The position numbers were made by a program, and so were the translations under genes. Shown here one piece after another: positions 8,341 to 17,088 of a stretch of DNA of 64,000 bases; within the stretch, counting starts at the first letter, position 1, and every line of letters begins with the position of its first letter. This DNA comes from Rhodospirillum centenum SW (GTDB lineage Bacteria; Pseudomonadota; Alphaproteobacteria; Azospirillales; Azospirillaceae), in contig NC_011420.2 of NCBI RefSeq assembly GCF_000016185.1, positions 2,252,501-2,316,500 on the forward strand. The letters are read 5' to 3'. Below the pieces are notes generated by a model. That model was not told the origin of the DNA. It searched no databases and saw nothing but the letters and a program-made list of their open reading frames with translations.

Positions 8341-8622
8341 TCAGAAGATCTGGACCAGACAGGCGATCTGCACCACCGCGACGGCCAGCACGGGAAGCAC
8401 CTCCACGCCCGGCACCCACTCGCCGATCCGGGCCAGCAGGCCCGCGGGGCGCTCGCCCGCCACCGGCAGCGTCTGCACGGCCCGCAGCGGAGCGGCCATC
8501 CGCGCCGGCCGGGTCGCCGCCGTGGTCCGGCGCCGGGTGAGCCGGCTGCGCAGCGTGCGGGCGCGGGTGGCGACGGGCGTCGGGGTCGGGATGGCGGCGG
8601 CGAAGGCGGTGATGGTGGCCAT
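8341..8622 (-). CDS. Small hypothetical protein with C-terminal membrane segment
   Basis: I do not recognise this 93-residue protein. The ATG at 8622 is preceded by a near-ideal ribosome site (GGAGGAA ending seven bases upstream), which decides the start over the longer open frame from 8790. The N-terminal half is rich in Ala, Thr and Arg (net basic), and the C-terminus is a single hydrophobic helix (VLPVLAVAVVQIACLVQIF) ending at the last residue. That layout suggests a C-tail-anchored inner-membrane protein. It is a single-gene unit between the ftsY terminator and its own terminator at 8251-8277. Confidence 0.6.
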   Translation of the reverse strand: MATITAFAAAIPTPTPVATRARTLRSRLTRRRTTAATRPARMAAPLRAVQTLPVAGERPAGLLARIGEWVPGVEVLPVLAVAVVQIACLVQIF

Positions 8623-8800
8623 GGTCTCTTCCTCCAGGGTTGGGCGTCTTCCTTGCCCAGGGAGAATTGCAACCGCTGTGCCAAGGCCCGGAAGGCCCGG
8701 ATTCCGTCGGCTTCCGGGCATCGCCCCGCGGGAGCGCCTGCCGGTGTGGCGAAAGAGTGGCAAGGACGGCGAACGGGTGGCGGTTTCCACCCTTGACCCT

Positions 8801-8833
8801 CAAGAAGAAGGCCCGGAACGGCGTTCCGGGCCT
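8801..8833 (-). terminator. Intrinsic terminator of the dapF-mtaB-ftsY operon
   Basis: An 11-bp stem (8809-8819 with 8823-8833) with a three-base loop is followed on the minus strand by a pyrimidine tail, CTTCTTCTTG. It lies about 40 bases after the ftsY stop. Confidence 0.8.
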
Positions 8834-8870
8834 CAGCGCACGACCGCCGGCGGCCCCGGCGGCGGGGAGA

Positions 8871-10079
8871 TCAACCCTCCAACCCGACCAGGGCGCGGGC
8901 GAACTGGCGGGCGTCGAACGGGCGCAGGTCGTAGACCCCCTCGCCCACGCCGATGGCATGCACCGGCAGGCCGAACTTCTCGGCCAGCGCCACCAGCACG
9001 CCGCCGCGGGCGCTGCCGTCCAGCTTGGTCAGGACCAGGCCGTTGATGGCGACCATCTCCTTGAACACCTCCACCTGGCTGTGGGCGTTCTGGCCGGTGG
9101 TGGCGTCCAGCGTCAGCAGCGTCGTGTGCGGCGCCTCGGGGTCCAGCTTCTTGATGACGCGGACGATCTTGCGCAGTTCCTCCATCAGGCCGGTCTTGTT
9201 CTGGAGCCGGCCCGCGGTGTCGATCAGCAGCACGTCGGCACCGGCGGCGCGGGCCTTCTCCAGCGCCTCGAAGGCAAGGCCGGCCGCGTCGGCGCCGGTA
9301 TCCTTGGCGACCACCGGACAGCCGGTGCGCTCGCCCCAGACCTTGAGCTGGCTGACGGCCGCGGCGCGGAAGGTATCGCCCGCCGCCATCCAGACGGTCT
9401 TGCCCTCTTCGCGCAACTGGCGGGCCAGCTTGCCGATGGTGGTCGTCTTGCCGGTGCCGTTGACGCCGACCAGCAGGATGACATGCGGCCGCCGTTCGGG
9501 CTCGATCACCAGCGGCCGGGCCACGGGCTCGACCAGCTTCTGCACCTCGCCCGCCAGATACTCGCGCACCTCCTGCGGCGAGACCTCCTTGCCGAAGCGC
9601 GTCCGGGCCAGCCCCGCCGTCATCCGGGCCGCCGTGGTCGGGCCCAGGTCGGCCCGGATCAGCAGCTCCTCCAGCTCCTCCAGCGCCTCGTCATCCAGCT
9701 TGCGCTTGGTGAAGATGCCGGAGATGCCCTCGGTCAGCCGGGAGGTGGACTTGGACAGGCCGTCCTTCAGCCGGGCGAACCAGCCCTTGCGCTCGGGCCG
9801 GTCGTCCATGCCGGGCTCGACGGCCGCGGCGGCAGGGGCCACGGCAGCAGGGGCGACAGCCGCAGGAGCCGCGTCGTCGCCGTCGGCGGCGTCCGACGCA
9901 GCGGCGGGCTCCCCGGCGGCGGGGAGGGTCTCCTGCTCCGCCTCGGGCGGCAGCGCAGCGTCCGCGTCGGGAACCGGCGCGGTCTCCTCCGGCATCGGCT
10001 GCGCCTGGGGCAGCGGCTGCGCCTGGGGCTCCGGCGTCGTCTGCGCCTCGGGCTTCTTCTTCTTGAACCAGTCGAACAT
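8871..10079 (-). CDS. ftsY: Signal recognition particle receptor FtsY
   Basis: FtsY is the SRP-receptor GTPase that docks ribosome-Ffh complexes at the inner membrane. The protein has 402 residues. An acidic, alanine- and proline-rich A domain (about 1-95) is followed by the membrane-targeting helix segment GWFARLKDGLSKS, then the N and G domains with GVNGTGKTTTIGK (P-loop), DTFRAAAVSQL, DTAGRLQNK and TKLDGSARGG. Its partner gene ffh lies about 9 kb away on the other strand. The start codon overlaps the mtaB stop (TGATG on the minus strand), so it is the last gene of dapF-mtaB-ftsY. Confidence 0.96.
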   Translation of the reverse strand: MFDWFKKKKPEAQTTPEPQAQPLPQAQPMPEETAPVPDADAALPPEAEQETLPAAGEPAAASDAADGDDAAPAAVAPAAVAPAAAAVEPGMDDRPERKGWFARLKDGLSKSTSRLTEGISGIFTKRKLDDEALEELEELLIRADLGPTTAARMTAGLARTRFGKEVSPQEVREYLAGEVQKLVEPVARPLVIEPERRPHVILLVGVNGTGKTTTIGKLARQLREEGKTVWMAAGDTFRAAAVSQLKVWGERTGCPVVAKDTGADAAGLAFEALEKARAAGADVLLIDTAGRLQNKTGLMEELRKIVRVIKKLDPEAPHTTLLTLDATTGQNAHSQVEVFKEMVAINGLVLTKLDGSARGGVLVALAEKFGLPVHAIGVGEGVYDLRPFDARQFARALVGLEG

Positions 10080-11455
10080 CAGTCCTCGACCACAGCGGTG
10101 AGCATGGTGCCGTCAACACCGGTCAGGCGGCAGCGGATCAGGCTGCCGGGCGCGTGCGTCCCGTCCAGCCGGACCTCGGCGAAGCCGGGGGTGCGCCCCA
10201 GCCCCGCCCGTTCCACCAGCACCCCGGCGGTGCGCCCGACCTGGGCGGCCAGATAGCGGTCCACCGCCACCTGCCCCGCAGCGCGCAGCCGGGCGGCGCG
10301 CTCCTTGCGGACGGGGACGGGGACCTGGGGCATCTTCGCGGCGGGCGTTCCGGGCCGGGCGCTGTAGGGGAAGACGTGCAGCCAGGTGAGGCCGCACTCT
10401 TCCACGATGCGCAGGCTGTTCTCGAACATCGCGTCGGTCTCCGTCGGGAAACCGGCGATGATATCGGCGCCGAACACGATGTCGGGGCGCAGGCCGCGGG
10501 CCTTCTCGCAGAAGCGGATGGCGTCGTCGCGCGTGTGGCGCCGCTTCATCCGCTTCAGCACCATGTCGTCGCCGGCCTGGAGCGACAGGTGCAGGTGCGG
10601 CATCAGCCGCTCCTCCTCCGCCACCAGCCGCCAGAGATCGTCGTCCATCTCCACCGCGTCCAGGGAGGAGAGCCGCAGGCGCGGCAGTTCCGGCACAGCC
10701 GCCAGCAGCCGGCGCACCATCTGCCCCAGCGCGGGGGTGCCCGGCAGGTCGGCGCCGTAGCTGGTGATGTCCACCCCGGTCAGCACCACCTCGCGGTAGC
10801 CGGACTCGAGCAGGGTGCGGACCTGGGCCACCACCTCCCCCATCGGGACGGAGCGGGAATTGCCGCGGCCGAAGGGGATGATGCAGAAGGTGCAGCGGTG
10901 GTCGCAGCCGTTCTGGACCTGCACGAAGGCGCGCGCCCGCCCCTCCATCCCCTGGATCAGGTGGGAGGCGGTCTCGCGCACGCTCATGATGTCGTTGACG
11001 CGGACGCGCTCGCTGGCGCCGACGCCGAACTCCGTCCAGGCGCTCTCGGTCAGCTTGGCGTCGTTGCCCAGCACATGGTCCACCTCGCCCATGGCGGCGA
11101 AACCATCCGGGTTGACCTGGGCGGCGCAGCCGGTGACGACGATCTTCGCCCCCGGCCGGTCGCGGCGCAGCCGGCGGATCGCCTGGCGTGCCTGCCGCTC
11201 GGCCTCCGCCGTGACGGCGCAGGTGTTGACGATCACAACGTCGTCCAGCCCGGCCGTGCGGGCGTGGGCGCGCATCACCTCGGATTCGTAGCTGTTCAGC
11301 CGGCAGCCGAAGGTGACGACGGTCAGCCCGTCGCCGCCGCTGACGGCGGGCGCGGCATCCTCGCCGGCATGGCCGTGGTCATGGTCATGGCCGTGGCCGT
11401 GGCCGTGGCCGTGCTCATGGTCGTGACCGCAGTCCTTGTGCGGAACCCCGCTCAT
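10079..11455 (-). CDS. mtaB: tRNA t6A37 methylthiotransferase MtaB with His-rich N-terminal extension
   Basis: MtaB is a radical-SAM enzyme that converts t6A37 to ms2t6A37 in tRNAs reading ANN codons. The 458-residue protein has the MTTase N-domain with cluster cysteines at 51, 79 and 110 (TFGCRLNSYE, VNTCAV, TGCAAQ), the radical-SAM motif GCDHRCTFC (184, 188, 191) and a C-terminal TRAM domain. Before the first domain lies an unusual stretch of 11 histidines within residues 6-29, alternating with Gly and Asp and encoded by a CCGTGG-type simple repeat near 11371-11424. The ATG shares four bases with the dapF stop (ATGA). The longer frame, open to 11713, is inside dapF and is not used. Confidence 0.92.
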   Translation of the reverse strand: MSGVPHKDCGHDHEHGHGHGHGHDHDHGHAGEDAAPAVSGGDGLTVVTFGCRLNSYESEVMRAHARTAGLDDVVIVNTCAVTAEAERQARQAIRRLRRDRPGAKIVVTGCAAQVNPDGFAAMGEVDHVLGNDAKLTESAWTEFGVGASERVRVNDIMSVRETASHLIQGMEGRARAFVQVQNGCDHRCTFCIIPFGRGNSRSVPMGEVVAQVRTLLESGYREVVLTGVDITSYGADLPGTPALGQMVRRLLAAVPELPRLRLSSLDAVEMDDDLWRLVAEEERLMPHLHLSLQAGDDMVLKRMKRRHTRDDAIRFCEKARGLRPDIVFGADIIAGFPTETDAMFENSLRIVEECGLTWLHVFPYSARPGTPAAKMPQVPVPVRKERAARLRAAGQVAVDRYLAAQVGRTAGVLVERAGLGRTPGFAEVRLDGTHAPGSLIRCRLTGVDGTMLTAVVED

Positions 11456-12327
11456 GCCGGCACCGTCTCGGGAAGCGGGGTCTCTGAGGGCAGGGACCCG
11501 GGCAGCAGCGTCTCCGACAGCTCGCCGGTGAAGGCGGTGGCGACCGGGCCGGTCATCAGCACATGGCCGTCGCCGTGCCATTCGATCCAGAGCCGGCCGC
11601 CGTCCAGCTCGATCCAGGCGGCCCGGCCGGTCAGGCCGCGGCGGGCGGCGGCGACCAGGGTGGCGCAGGAGCCGCTGCCGCAGGCGCGGGTGATGCCGGC
11701 GCCGCGCTCCCACACCCGCATGCGGATATGGTCGGGGGCCAGCACCTGCGCCACCTCGATGTTGCAGCGCTGCGGGAACAGGGAGTGATGCTCCAGCACG
11801 GGACCCAGGGTCGCCAGATCCACGGCCTCGGCATCGTCCACGAAGAAGACGGCGTGCGGGTTGCCCATGCCGACGCAGCAGGCGTCCTGCAACGGGCCGG
11901 CGCCCGCGGGGACGCGCAGCGTGTCGTGCGCCGCGGCGAGCGGGATCTGCGTCCAGTCCAGCCGGGCCGGCCCCATGTCCACCGTGACCGAGCCGTCGGC
12001 GCGCAGGCGGCAGCGCAGAAGGCCCGTCGCCGTCTCGACCGTCACCTCGGCCCGGCCGGACCCGTCGGCCACCAGCGAGGCGACGCAGCGGGTGGCGTTG
12101 CCACAGGCCCCGCTCTCGCTGCCGTCAGGGTTCAGGATGCGCATGAACAGGTCGGCCGCGGGATGCCGCGGCGGCTCCAGCAGGACGATCTGGTCGCAGC
12201 CGACGCCCGTGTGCCGGTCGGCAATGGCACGGGCCGCCGCCGTCGTCAGCGGCAGCGGGTCGCGGCGGGCGTCGAGCACGACGAAGTCGTTGCCCAGCCC
12301 GTGCATCTTCAGGAAGCGGCGCACCAT
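11452..12327 (-). CDS. dapF: Diaminopimelate epimerase
   Basis: The enzyme isomerises LL- to meso-diaminopimelate for lysine and peptidoglycan synthesis. The catalytic cysteine pair is Cys75 (SGACGNATRC) and Cys216 (TRACGSGSCA). The N-terminal KMHGLGNDFVVLD is typical. The protein has 291 residues, slightly longer than most relatives because of a C-terminal tail of repeated Leu-Pro-Glu-Thr/Ser motifs after residue 268. It is the first gene of dapF-mtaB-ftsY. Confidence 0.96.
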   Translation of the reverse strand: MVRRFLKMHGLGNDFVVLDARRDPLPLTTAAARAIADRHTGVGCDQIVLLEPPRHPAADLFMRILNPDGSESGACGNATRCVASLVADGSGRAEVTVETATGLLRCRLRADGSVTVDMGPARLDWTQIPLAAAHDTLRVPAGAGPLQDACCVGMGNPHAVFFVDDAEAVDLATLGPVLEHHSLFPQRCNIEVAQVLAPDHIRMRVWERGAGITRACGSGSCATLVAAARRGLTGRAAWIELDGGRLWIEWHGDGHVLMTGPVATAFTGELSETLLPGSLPSETPLPETVPA

Positions 12328-12638
12328 GGCATCAGGTCCGGAAAGTCAGGCCCCTTATATGGTCAAGCGCCCCGGCGCGTAAACCAGCGGCGCGGGAGGA
12401 GCGGGAATGCGCCGCGGCCATTCTGTAGGCGCGGCTGTTGGGACAAGGACGTGACGGAACGCACAGCGCCGGTGGTCGGGAAAGAATGTGCTCGCACGGC
12501 ACCCCTGCGGCATGCGCACCCTGCGACATGAAATGACATGGACCTGTGCTAGATGATCTGCCGTGGGCGGCCCGCCGGGCCGGCCCGGCGGATCGACAAG
12601 GACTCCGGCAAGCACCGGAAACGACCGGGAGAGGGACG
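12328..12638. other. Divergent intergenic region between dapF and cysE
   Basis: This 311-base gap must hold the promoters of dapF (minus) and cysE (plus). On the minus strand TATAAG lies just before dapF (within 12350-12365) with a weak TTTACG box 18 bases further upstream. On the plus side I see no convincing -35/-10 pair. A GGGAGAGGG ribosome site precedes cysE. No gene or structured RNA is recognisable. Confidence 0.4.
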
Positions 12639-13526
12639 ATGACGGCCTGCACTGCGATGGCCCGCGCCGAAAGCATGCCCCGTACCGCGAACATGGACTC
12701 CGCCCGCCGGGAGCGGCCGGGCGCCGCCGCGACCGTGTGGGACGCGCTGCGGCGGGAGGCTGCCTGTCTGGTGGGGGCCGAGCCCTCCATGGCGCGGCCG
12801 CTGGACCGCTCGGTGCTGCGCCACGCGGACATGGCGGGGGCACTGGCCGCACTGCTCTCCGGCAAGCTGGCCGGGGAGATGGAGGTGGCGACCCTGGCCG
12901 ACCTGATCGACCGGGCGCTGGCGGACGACCCCGACATCGTGGAGGCGGCGGCCGAGGACCTGGTCGCCGTGCGCGACCGCGACCCGGCCGCGGCGGGGCT
13001 TGCGCACCCCTTCCTGCACTTCAAGGGCTATCAGGCGCTGCAGGCGCACCGGGTGGCGCGGCACTACTGGCATGCCGGCCGCAGGCTGGTCGCCTTCCAT
13101 ATCCAGTCCGTCGTGTCCGAACGGTTCGGGGTGGACATCCATCCCAACGCCCGCATCGGCCGACGCGTGCTGATCGACCACGGCACGGGCGTCGTGATCG
13201 GGGAGACGGCGGTGGTGGGGGACGATGTCTCCATCCTCCAGGGCGTCACCCTGGGCGGCACCGGCAAGGAGGCCGGGGACCGGCATCCGAAGGTGCGCAA
13301 CGGCGTGCTGATCGGTGCCGGGGCGAAGATCCTGGGCAACATCCAGGTCGGCATGTGCGCGCGCATCGGCGCCGGCAGCGTCGTGCTGCATCCGGTCCCG
13401 GCCTTCGCCACGGTGGCAGGCGTGCCGGCCCGCCTGGTCGGGCGCCGGTCGGACGAGGTGCCGGCCCGGACCATGGACCATTCGCTGCCGGAGTCGGTGT
13501 TCGTGGAGCAGGGCGCCGGGATCTGA
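12639..13526 (+). CDS. cysE: Serine O-acetyltransferase
   Basis: The enzyme acetylates serine with acetyl-CoA, the first step of cysteine synthesis. After an alpha-helical N-domain (about 30-150, containing HPFLHFKGYQALQAHRVA), the left-handed beta-helix of hexapeptide repeats runs from DIHPNARIG to GVPARLVG. The expected catalytic His is His181 in LIDHGTGVVIGE. At 295 residues it is the usual CysE length. The open frame extends further upstream, but GGGAGAGGG just before the ATG at 12639 supports this start. The first 25 residues are poorly conserved, so a slightly later start is possible. Confidence 0.94.
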   Translation: MTACTAMARAESMPRTANMDSARRERPGAAATVWDALRREAACLVGAEPSMARPLDRSVLRHADMAGALAALLSGKLAGEMEVATLADLIDRALADDPDIVEAAAEDLVAVRDRDPAAAGLAHPFLHFKGYQALQAHRVARHYWHAGRRLVAFHIQSVVSERFGVDIHPNARIGRRVLIDHGTGVVIGETAVVGDDVSILQGVTLGGTGKEAGDRHPKVRNGVLIGAGAKILGNIQVGMCARIGAGSVVLHPVPAFATVAGVPARLVGRRSDEVPARTMDHSLPESVFVEQGAGI

Positions 13527-13568
13527 CGCCGCCCCTCCGCCCTGCCCTGCCTGACCTCCCGGCCCGGT

Positions 13569-14060
13569 TCAGCGGTGCCGGAACACCAGCCACTTGCTGG
13601 CGACGAAGTTGAAGGTCATGCCGGCCAGCGAACCGGCCGCCACGGCGGCGTAGGGCAGCAGCGGCAGCAGCGGCGACAGGGCGGCGGGCAGCAGGAACGG
13701 CCCCCCCGCCACGACCGCCGAGGAGGTGCCGTAGTTCACCGCCCCGCCCACCCCGTTGGCCGCCAGGAAGGACAGCCACTGCCAGACGGCACCGGGCTTG
13801 CCGCGGCTGCGGAAGGTGAAGACCCGGTTCATGTACCAGGTGAAGGTGGCGGCGCAGAAATAGGAGACGAGGCGGCCGACATAGAAGTTCGCCCCCGCCC
13901 CCTCCATCGCCAGGGCCAGTGCTGCCATGTCCACCGCGGCCCCGCCCACGCCGATGGCGGCGAAGGTCAGCATCTCGCGGTGAAGATGGCCGCCCCGGGC
14001 CGGCGGGACCTGTCCGGGGGCGGAACCGGCGTCGGGCCGGACCACGGCCGGACCGCTCAC
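13569..14060 (-). CDS. GtrA-family membrane protein
   Basis: This 163-residue protein has four predicted transmembrane helices after a 28-residue cytoplasmic lead. The N-terminal EMLTFAAIGVGGAAVDMAAL and the TWYMNRVFTF segment between helices 2 and 3 are typical of GtrA. GtrA proteins are thought to flip or present polyprenyl-linked sugars for envelope glycosylation. The ATG overlaps the stop of the upstream glycosyltransferase (ATGA), which fits the usual Gtr pairing of a GT2 enzyme with GtrA. It is the last gene of the three-gene operon that starts at 16990 and is convergent with cysE. Confidence 0.87.
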   Translation of the reverse strand: MSGPAVVRPDAGSAPGQVPPARGGHLHREMLTFAAIGVGGAAVDMAALALAMEGAGANFYVGRLVSYFCAATFTWYMNRVFTFRSRGKPGAVWQWLSFLAANGVGGAVNYGTSSAVVAGGPFLLPAALSPLLPLLPYAAVAAGSLAGMTFNFVASKWLVFRHR

Positions 14061-15235
14061 CGCGGCATCCCGATCCCGGCGGGATCGAAGGCGGGCGCCG
14101 GGATCTCCAGATACTTCAGCCGCTTCATCTCGCGCCGGCCGCGGGTCACCGTCTCCAGGATCAGGCCGGCGGTGAGGGACAGGAAGGACAGGAGCCCCAG
14201 GCCCGTGGCCAGCACCGCCGTGGGGAAGCGCGGCACCAGCCCGGTGGCGAAGTACTCCGTGAACAGCGGCACGGCGATGCCGACCGAGAGCATGGCCAGC
14301 AGCAGCGAGGCGATCCCGAAGAACTGCATCGGCCGCTCCTCCTTGATCAGCTTGCCGATCATCCAGAGAATGCGGAAGCCGTCGCGGAAGGTGGACAGCT
14401 TGGAGACGCTGCCGGGCGCGCGGTCCTTGTACGGCGTTTCCACCTCGCCGATCGGCATGCGCATCTCCAGCGCATGCACCACCAGCTCCGTCTCGATCTC
14501 GAAGCCGCCGGCCAGGACCGGGAAGCTCTTCACGAAGCGGCGGGAGAAGACGCGGTAGCCGGACAGCATGTCCTGGGTGCGCTTGCCGAACACCATGGTG
14601 ACCAGCGTGGTCAGCAGCACGTTGCCGAAGCGGTGGCCGCGCCGGTAGGTCTCCCAGTCGGCGACGCGGGCGCCGTTCACCATGTCGAGCTGTTCGTCCA
14701 CCAGCTTGCGCACCAGCTCCGGCGCCTTGCCGGCATCATAGGTGTCGTCCCCGTCCACCATCACGTAGATGTCCGCCTCCACGTCGGCGAACATGCGGCG
14801 GACGACGTTGCCCTTGCCCTGGAGCGTCTCGCAGCGGACGACGGCGCCGGCGGCGCGCGCCTGCTCGATGGTCCGGTCCTTGGAGTTGTTGTCGTAGACA
14901 TAGACGACGCACCCCGGCAGGGCCGCCCGGAAGTCGCGCACCACCTTGGCGATGGACGCCTCCTCGTTGTAGCAGGGCACCAGCACGGCAATGGCCGGGG
15001 TCGCCTGCGCCAGCGGGCGCGGCGCGGGGGCAAGGTCGGTGGCGGTCACGGCATCCGGCAGGGAACCGGCCATCTGGGAGCCGGCCATCTGGGAGCCGGC
15101 CATCTGGGAGCCGGGCTGCGGGGCATCGGAAGCGGGGGCGGCGGTCGCGGGGATGGACATGGGGGTCTGGTCCGGTAGGGCGGGCTGGCGTTGCAGGCTG
15201 GCGTCGATAGATAGCATGGAATCGGGCGGAAGCAC
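14057..15235 (-). CDS. Polyprenyl-phosphate glycosyltransferase (GT2, GtrB/DPM1-like)
   Basis: This enzyme is predicted to transfer a sugar to undecaprenyl phosphate at the cytoplasmic face. The GT-A domain starts at IAVLVPCYNEEASI and contains the DNNSKD and VMVDGDDTYD (DxD-type) motifs. Two C-terminal transmembrane helices follow (about 310-370). The 392-residue frame begins at a GTG (15235) with GGAGG a few bases upstream; ATGs at 15217 and 15160 are alternatives. Residues 42-58 are a GSQMA repeat from a 15-bp tandem repeat and have no counterpart in the family. The stop overlaps the GtrA gene, and the membrane protein gene ends 30 bases upstream. Confidence 0.9.
   Translation of the reverse strand: MLPPDSMLSIDASLQRQPALPDQTPMSIPATAAPASDAPQPGSQMAGSQMAGSQMAGSLPDAVTATDLAPAPRPLAQATPAIAVLVPCYNEEASIAKVVRDFRAALPGCVVYVYDNNSKDRTIEQARAAGAVVRCETLQGKGNVVRRMFADVEADIYVMVDGDDTYDAGKAPELVRKLVDEQLDMVNGARVADWETYRRGHRFGNVLLTTLVTMVFGKRTQDMLSGYRVFSRRFVKSFPVLAGGFEIETELVVHALEMRMPIGEVETPYKDRAPGSVSKLSTFRDGFRILWMIGKLIKEERPMQFFGIASLLLAMLSVGIAVPLFTEYFATGLVPRFPTAVLATGLGLLSFLSLTAGLILETVTRGRREMKRLKYLEIPAPAFDPAGIGMPR
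15062..15115. repeat. 15-bp tandem repeat inside the GT2 gene
   Basis: The unit GGAGCCGGCCATCTG occurs three times (15062-15076 with one mismatch, 15077-15091, 15092-15106) and then partially. It encodes a five-residue GSQMA repeat in the N-terminal linker, so copy-number change would keep the frame. Confidence 0.9.
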
Positions 15236-15265
15236 GGCCTCCGCGGGGGCCGGGCGGGCGCGCCG

Positions 15266-16990
15266 TCAGCCCGGCTGGGCTGCACCCGGCGCGGGGGCCG
15301 CGGGGGCCGCTGCGTCCTTGTAGACACGGCAGAGCATCATCGGTTCATCCAGGTTGGAGGTGACGGGGCGGCAGTCGTCCATGTCGGCCCGCAGGCCGTA
15401 GCGCGGCAGGATGCTGCTGGCGGTCCAGGTCTCCCAGTGCGCGACCAGCAGGTAGAAGTCGCCCTGGTGCGCGGCGATGCGCTCGGCCATGCGGCGGTTC
15501 AGCAGGATGTCGCCGTGGTCGGGGTGGATGAAATAGCTCTGGAGGCGCAGGAAGGGCACCTGCGGCGGGAACCCGTAGCTGAGGAAACTGGTCGGGGCAT
15601 AGCCGGCCTGGAGCACGATGGTGTCGTCGGGGTGCGGCAGGTCCGGGGCCTGCACCTCCACGAAGCGGTCGGTCCAGGCGATGCGGCTCCAGTTGCCCGG
15701 CCGCGCCGTCACCGTCACCAGCACCAGCAGCGCCGCCGCCAGCGCGGCCCGCGCCCGTGGCGGCACCGGCCACAGCGCAACCGCCGCCACGATCAGCACC
15801 GGCGCCAGCATCTCCAGCGGCACCAGATAGCGGTAGATGCCGAACAGCTTCAGCCAGACCAGATAGCCCAGCGCTGCCGCGACCAGCAGATAGGAGGCGG
15901 CCCAGGGCACGCCCGCCCGCGCCGCGCCGCCCGCCCCGGCCCGGCCGGCCCGCGCCGCGAGCGCCCGGCCCGCCAGCAGCAGCCCGGTCAGCGGCAGCAG
16001 CACATAGGCGACGGGGATGCGCAGGTCGCGGAACAGGATCTCTCCCACCTCCTCGGGATCGGCGACCCAGAGGAAGGGAAAGGCCAGCGCCTCGGCCGCC
16101 GATTTCGGCACGAACTTGTCGTCGCGGTAGGGCTCGGCCACGCCCCAGGGCGACTGGAAGATGTCGTTGAAATAGGGGAACAGCGGGTTCCGGTACTCGG
16201 TCCAGAGATGCAGCATCCAGTGCCCGGAGAACAGCGCCATCCCCGCCAGCACGCCCAGCCCGAAGACGAAGGACAGCAGGAACCGGCGCGGGAAGCTCCG
16301 CAGCCACGGCCCCTCGGCCACGAACAGGAAGGCGAAGCAGAGCCCGACCGCGAAGGGCAGCGTCGGCTGCTTCAGCCCGACGGCGCTGCCGACCAGGAAG
16401 CCGGCCGCCGCCACCAGGGCGAAGGCGCGGGCCCCGGACGCCCCGAACAGGGTGCCGGGGCCGGCCGCGACGATCCAGGCCGAGCCCAGCACCAGCAGGC
16501 TGATGACATTGTCGTAGAAGGTGGTGCCGATCAGCCCCACCTGCCCGCCGCCCAGAAACCCGGCCAGCGCCACCAGCCCCGCGGCCAGCGCCCGCGCCCG
16601 GCCGCCGGTGGCGGGAAAGGCCGCGGCCAGCACGGTCCAGGCAAGGCCGGCCAGCGGCACCAGGTTCAGCCCCTGCACCGCCCCCATGATGAAACCGACG
16701 ACCCGCGCCGGCAGCGCCTGCGCCAGCCAGAAGAAGGGCAGGTCCAGGGTGGGGTTGTAGAAGGTGGCCACCTGCGCCGGGGCGACGTCCATGTCGCCCC
16801 GCCCGGTCATGAACGCATAGGCGTTGTACCAGTGGTAGTTCCGCAGATCCCAGTTGGAGTCCTGCCCCAGCCAGAGGGACAGGGTGCCGCCCAGGAGCGG
16901 CCCCAGGACGAGGAGCAGAAGCAGGCCGCCGCGCTGGGCGGCGAGATCGGATCGGCTGGGCATGGGGCTGACGCTGCTGGGGGTCCGCAC
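15266..16990 (-). CDS. Polytopic membrane protein, probable GT-C-type glycosyltransferase
   Basis: This protein of up to 574 residues has about 11-12 predicted transmembrane helices and a soluble periplasmic C-terminal domain. The first periplasmic loop holds NWDLRNYHWYNAYAF, the type of acidic loop motif found in GT-C enzymes that use lipid-linked sugars. The longest frame begins at a GTG at 16990; an ATG at 16963 (MPSRSDLAAQ) is also reasonable, and neither has a strong ribosome site. It lies 30 bases upstream of the GT2 gene. Together the three genes would load, flip and transfer a sugar onto an envelope target. The target and sugar cannot be told from sequence. Confidence 0.75.
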   Translation of the reverse strand: MRTPSSVSPMPSRSDLAAQRGGLLLLLVLGPLLGGTLSLWLGQDSNWDLRNYHWYNAYAFMTGRGDMDVAPAQVATFYNPTLDLPFFWLAQALPARVVGFIMGAVQGLNLVPLAGLAWTVLAAAFPATGGRARALAAGLVALAGFLGGGQVGLIGTTFYDNVISLLVLGSAWIVAAGPGTLFGASGARAFALVAAAGFLVGSAVGLKQPTLPFAVGLCFAFLFVAEGPWLRSFPRRFLLSFVFGLGVLAGMALFSGHWMLHLWTEYRNPLFPYFNDIFQSPWGVAEPYRDDKFVPKSAAEALAFPFLWVADPEEVGEILFRDLRIPVAYVLLPLTGLLLAGRALAARAGRAGAGGAARAGVPWAASYLLVAAALGYLVWLKLFGIYRYLVPLEMLAPVLIVAAVALWPVPPRARAALAAALLVLVTVTARPGNWSRIAWTDRFVEVQAPDLPHPDDTIVLQAGYAPTSFLSYGFPPQVPFLRLQSYFIHPDHGDILLNRRMAERIAAHQGDFYLLVAHWETWTASSILPRYGLRADMDDCRPVTSNLDEPMMLCRVYKDAAAPAAPAPGAAQPG

Positions 16991-17088
16991 GGGTGGTATC
17001 CGCCCGGAACGTCCGGATCAAGGCCCCGGTTCGGCGGAATTCGGGCAGGCACGCGGAATCGCCGGCCGGCAGCCCGTACAGGCGGGGA

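Noticed and set aside
12328-12638. SAM-type or other riboswitch before cysE
   Set aside because: No conserved aptamer core or matching stems were visible.
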